Assembly (NCBI RefSeq): GCF_051622035.1
Contig: NC_135360.1
Coordinates: 33,993,206-34,057,205, forward strand
Source: Arctopsyche grandis
Taxonomy: Eukaryota; Arthropoda; Insecta; Trichoptera; Hydropsychidae
DNA: 64,000 bases
Direction of reading: 5' to 3'
Shown here: one piece after another, positions 59,740 to 64,000 of the stretch
Layout: each line of letters starts with the position of its first letter
Position numbering within the stretch: the stretch's first letter is position 1
Notes under the pieces: generated by a model
What the model was told of the DNA's origin: nothing
The model's input: only the letters and a program-made list of their open reading frames with translations
The model's database searches: none
Translations under genes and position numbers: made by a program

Positions 59740-61020
59740 AATTTTATCTTGTTCATTCTCATTCCCAATTTCATCATCTCTGTTGTTAAATTTATCTACA
59801 CTGCTAATTTGGGGCAAAAGTTTCTTATTTTCTTTTATTTCCGTATAAAATTCTAAACATGAAATATTTTTGTAATTATATACTACGCTCAAAATACCAC
59901 GGACAGTGGAAATTTTCAACCTATTTCTTTCTTTGGTCCACTGTCCGCTGATCATGGAAAATATTCTTTCTACGTTGGCATTTTAACCAGGTATTGCAAG
60001 AAAAAATTGACAAATTTTTAATAATTTCGAATGAAAGTCAATAGTATTTGTTTCAAAATATTCTGACAATTTGAGACAGGAAATCATATTTTTAAAATTT
60101 TAATTATTGAGATTCTTTTCTATAAATATCTTTAAATTGTAAAATTGATCAAAACATATTGAATCATCCACAACGATGTTTTTGGAGGCAAGAAATACTA
60201 TCGAATTTTCAATCTCTTCCCAAGTCGGGAACCCTATCTAATTTCATCCAGATAAAACTATTAAAATTTGATAGTCCATAAATTCAAATATTCCTTCGAT
60301 TTTTTATAGCAATTCATGCAATTTAAATTTGTAACGCGACGTTCTCCCCATAGTCCCATAGGGCAGCACTCGCCCTTTATTTCTAGTGGCCACACAGGAA
60401 AAAGCCTTATAGGCGCGCGCGCATGTAGAGCGCCCTCTCTCACCCGCCATCGGCCGACGAAGAAAGATCTCTCCTGTGCACGTCTCCAGGGGGAGACGGG
60501 ACCCAGAGATCCACCATCATTGCTGAAGAACCGCTGTGAGGTCGTGTGTAGCATCACTCCCTCCCCTGAGTTCCAGCACAACGTCCCCTGTATTCATCAC
60601 GCCGTTTCCGGAGAAACCTCAGCCGTGAGAGGACCGACCGACCAGAGGACCGCAGAGCCAGCTTCTCGACCACGAGGAAGCTGTTATCAACGAGACGAGT
60701 TTGCAGTCAGGAACCTCCCCGACTATATAAACTGTATCCCAAGGTTAGTCCACGTTTCCATATAACCTGACCTTTGGAAGAACGACGTAAACGCCCTCTG
60801 CATCACCCATCGCGAGATCAGATAAGCGCGCGTAAATCCGTTCGTTACAAATTGAATTTATCTATTGCACTTTTCAAAATTGAAAAGGAGGACATTCTGG
60901 GTATTTTGCCAAAAAGAGAGAGAACGAAAGAATTTTGTTAAAAAAGAGAACATGTTCGTACTGAAAACTACCATTTTAAGTACATACATGAGCACTTTCA
61001 ACCCAAATCTTTAAATTCAT
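59740..61020 (-). mobile_element. hAT-family transposase relic, split by an LTR
   Basis: Minus-strand order: YKKSKEYLNLWTIKF, PTWEEIENSIVFLASKNIV, CLKLSEYF, LAIPG, NANVERIFSMISGQWTKERN and CLEFYTEIKENKKLL. This is the C-terminal region and dimerisation domain of hAT transposases (ZMYM/SCAND3-like). Stops occur in LNN-stop-NFK and PG-stop-NAN. The LTR at 60330-60849 lies between the YKKSKEY block and weaker upstream coding sequence (DGWIDWRDLDSF-like). Confidence 0.72.
60330..60849 (-). mobile_element. Solo LTR, family D (copy 2)
   Basis: TGTAACGCGACG to CCGTTCGTTACA with AATT on both sides. TATA and AATAAA positions mirror copy 1 in reverse. Confidence 0.75.
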
Positions 61021-61161
61021 TTCGGTAAGCAAAGGTTGTAGAATGAATTTTCAACAAAACTATCTAAATCTCGCCAATCGATCCAACCATCACTCTGCAA
61101 TGCACTTTGCGATTTTGGTTTTCTTCTGCAATGTGGATCCTACAAAATTTGTTCATAACTT

Positions 61162-61612
61162 ATTAAGCCAGCAGTGTCGCTTAATGGTACCGTGTATGTT
61201 TAGCACCAAATGATCAGTGGGTTCGAACCGCCGTACTGCTGGTTAGATTTGGGGGTAATTGTGACTCCAAGTCGATCGTTTCTTATCGGAGTTTGCCAAT
61301 TTTATCCGATCATTTTTGAAACGGTTCCTCAAAATTGGGAAAAAAATCATCTTTCCTGTTGTCACAAATCTTCTGTATTTATTGTGTGTATAATTTGTAA
61401 AAATAATGTACAAAATCTAAATCCACAGATGTCTCAGTGGATTAATTCTGTAATTAATTAATTGCTATTTCGTGTTCTTCAGCTTCTGGAAATACAGTGA
61501 TTTATGTAATAATAAACTGCTGCATTGTTTGTAATTAATTGTCCAGAAAGGCGCATTGGGGTCTTCCTGTCAAGCCTTCCTGGTATCTATGTAAAAATAA
61601 AATAAAATAACT
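61162..61612 (+). mobile_element. tRNA-derived SINE
   Basis: The head GCCAGCAGTGTCGCTTAATGG contains a box A-like motif. GGGTTCGAACCG, about 45 bases later, is a box B. A 3' part with CGCATTGGGGTCTTCCTGTC and an AAAATAAAATAAAATAA tail follows. Box spacing fits an RNA polymerase III promoter, and the tail suggests mobilisation by a LINE. Confidence 0.7.
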
Positions 61613-62348
61613 TAAAATATGTATGTTTGTATGTACACACATATATTCATAATTAAAATATATATATACATATTTCAAATTTCTAGACGAGAATACCCCC
61701 TTAAAAGAGACCTGTTGACAACCTTATGCTAGACAGCCTCTTGTGAAATTGAGCCGGCTATAAAAATATCATTTTTGCAGTTCCTCTCCAGGAAAATTGT
61801 CCTTTTGGATGCTTTAATGAGGGGGGGGGGGGGGCATATTTAGTGACTCCTATAGATTTTTTCAAGGCGATAGGGGGTATTACATTATCAATATGCAACG
61901 TGATTCTAGTATTGTGGATTTCAAAGCGGCCCGTATACTTTTCTGATTATCATGATACTACCCTATTACACTATCAATATAGATCGTGATAGGTGTGATC
62001 ATGTGGTAATATTGTTAGTATAGTATACCCCAATGTGTTTCCTTTACGTTACAATTTTACGCAACGCAATTTCGGTTTTAAAAAGAATTTACGTATAAAT
62101 TTTTGTTATTTTGATTTTATAATTATTTTTTTTTATAAATGTACAAAATTATCGTACAAATAATATGTACAGCATTTGAAATTAATATCGTATTCCAATT
62201 TTTGCCATTATTAAAAATATGACGGTATTAATTTTATTAGTGATAGCAACACTGCGTTGCGAGTTGACCGTTGCGATTCAGACCGTTGATAAACGGTTGA
62301 ACGTTTACGTCAACTGTCCTAAACAAATGTTATAATAACCACATCAGC
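61613..62348. other. 5' flank of abnormal spindle
   Basis: No gene recognised. A run of about 15 G lies at 61821-61835. The leader just before the ATG is moderately GC-rich (ACCGTTGATAAACGGTTGAACG forms a small hairpin). Confidence 0.35.
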
Positions 62349-64000
62349 ATGTATTTCGAGGTTTGTATCTCCATTGCTACATAATTATCATCATCACCTT
62401 CATCACCTTTTAATATATCATACCACACAGATCGACAATACTCCCGAAAACGTCAAAAGAAAACGAGTTACAAATCCAAAAGAAGAACACGCCATATTAA
62501 AACTTGTACCATTCTCTCCAGCACCCATCATAACTTTCGAAAATGTACCCGTCGATACACAAGCAGTTCGAATTATACACGTATCCAATCCCAAATCGGA
62601 TTCTGCAAAGGTATTCTAAATTCGATCTATATATGTACATATATATAGTCACTAAATATATTTCGTTACTATTGAGCGTTGTCCAATTTTAAGGTTTTCG
62701 TATCTAAACGACCTGATGAGTTGGGTTTGAAACTGTCTTGGTACGAAAATTGTATTCCTCCAAACCAAGTCGTACCATTGGAGATATCATGGACTCCTCA
62801 GAAGGCGCTTTCGCAAAGATTCACCTTACAATTCTGCGATAGTAGTAGAGGTAGATACGATGCTTTAATCGTCTGCAAGTCTATTGTAAGTATTATTTTT
62901 TTATTGTTTAGAATATGTTTTATTGCGATGCGTTTATATTGTTGATGTACATATTTTCAGGTGAAGAAGGGAAGCGTTCTTGAAAAGGGTAAAGGACGGG
63001 TTGTAAAAAATGTTACAAAAAAAATTGGTGTTATTAAAAGTCCCGTACAAATTAAATCAAAATGTAAGTCGCCTAAAAGTAAATCGAATTATTTGCTCGG
63101 AGCTATTAAAAAGTCGGAAATAGATTTGAAGAAATTCAACGGTAAGTTTGAGAACGAAAATGAAACATTATTCTCGACTACAGTAACCATTGAAAATAAA
63201 TTCCAAACAAGCAGTTTTATGGAGAGCGAAATTGATTTTAATCTACGCCGTGAAACTTACTTAATACCCAACAAGCAGATATTTGCGAACAACGACTTCG
63301 AAAAGGAAAATGACTTCTTTTGCCAGCAAACACCGATGGTTCACAAAAAAAATGAGGACTACGTCAATAACGGACAAAGCCCCAGAATGTTCTTGTCGGC
63401 TATTGAAAATATGACATACACTCCTCTCAAGACGCATAATAGTAACATAAAAAAAAATAAACCTGAAAGCATTAGTTACAATTCTGGTAAGCATGATCAT
63501 CATCCAAACGACCACAAATTCAATATAGACTTGAGTATCAGTGAAATGGCCGAACTATCGTTTGAATTTCCATCACCAAATTCACTCTTCAAAGTTGTAA
63601 ATAAACCTTCACACACATTCTATCCAGGAAATGATACAACCATTTTAACCACCCCGAATTTACATGTCAATGTTAATGCTACACATTCCATAATAGACTT
63701 GAGAGATTGTAGTGGTTCATTTAAAGTTGAACCAATGGATCTTTCAAACAACAAAAAACCGACCATATTCGTAACCGATTTAAGAAATCGCATCACAAAC
63801 TTTGAAACCAATGAAATTTGTCAAACACCGAATGAAAACCACTCGCCACTATTCAACCCCAAAAGGTGCTCAACGGAAATTAAAAACCTGAAAAATCTAT
63901 TTGCTTCCGACGAAGTATACGAAACATTCGTTTGTGATGCATCTTTAAATAGCAGCATCAAGCGGCTGAGCTCGGAGACGTATATCAAAGGAGACTCTCC
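62349..64000 (+). CDS. asp: Abnormal spindle (ASPM), N-terminal part
   Basis: Exons 62349..62360, 62431..62610, 62694..62885 and 62961..64000 and beyond; about 474 residues are seen and the frame stays open to the end. The first exon codes only MYFE. Exons 2-3 form the ASH (ASPM-SPD2-Hydin) domain, about residues 25-128: LVPFSPAPIITFENVPVDTQ, then LKLSWYENCIPPNQ and LEISWTPQ. Exon 4 is disordered and basic at first (VKKGSVLEKGKGR), with MFLSAIENMTYTPLK, a short motif also found in fly Asp. Asp binds microtubule minus ends at spindle poles and centrosomes. Calponin-homology and IQ repeats would lie downstream. Alignment with fly Asp from memory fits over the whole ASH domain. Confidence 0.9.

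Noticed and set aside
61162-61240. A tRNA gene
   Set aside because: Box A and box B are present but the acceptor and anticodon arms do not fold as a normal tRNA, and it continues into a SINE body and tail.

Overview
This is insect nuclear DNA: spliced genes, AT-rich introns and intergenic DNA, and dense transposon debris. ZAD-C2H2 zinc-finger genes (an arthropod-specific, insect-expanded family) and exon peptides matching insect USP5, Zdhhc8 and abnormal spindle point to a holometabolous insect. A caddisfly or moth-like lineage is my guess, not proven.

Host genes. (1) 1-722, minus: the N-terminal part of a Patched-domain (PTCHD/Ptr-type) membrane protein, cut by the window edge. (2) 20195-21662, minus: a complete five-exon theta-class glutathione S-transferase. 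(3) 24748-30519, plus: a complete 16-exon USP5 deubiquitinase, including a small first exon at 24748-24849 that is easy to miss. (4) 36714-49658, plus: a complete nine-exon DHHC palmitoyltransferase of the ZDHHC5/8 type. (5) 62349-64000, plus: the first four exons of abnormal spindle (ASPM), running off the end. I see no functional link among these five.

ZAD zinc-finger cluster. Four dispersed paralogues share a two-exon plan, with a 38-39 aa ZAD exon, a short intron and a finger exon. They lie at 4081-7997 (+, 41 fingers), 15716-17574 (+, 16 fingers), 54907-54018 (-, 5 fingers) and 57907-59291 (+, 10 good fingers and one degenerate). The first contains six tandem copies of a 336-bp, four-finger module that look identical at the DNA level. 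All four open frames end before the likely ancestral stop, which sits in a shared 3' hairpin. Loci 1 and 2 also share the same DNA transposon inside the finger array, so they look like a duplication made after that insertion.

Mobile DNA. Most remaining sequence is nested repeats. It includes LINE relics (a Jockey-like one and RTE-type ones), several solo LTR families with 4-bp target duplications, a foldback element with a 9-bp duplication, and Harbinger-like copies with TTA/TAA duplications. It also includes piggyBac-type copies with TTAA ends, a mariner remnant, hAT and IS630/Tc1-like transposase relics, and a tRNA-derived SINE. The insertion order can be read in several places, for example LTRs inside a LINE at 34.0-36.3 kb with a smaller repeat inside one of the LTRs.
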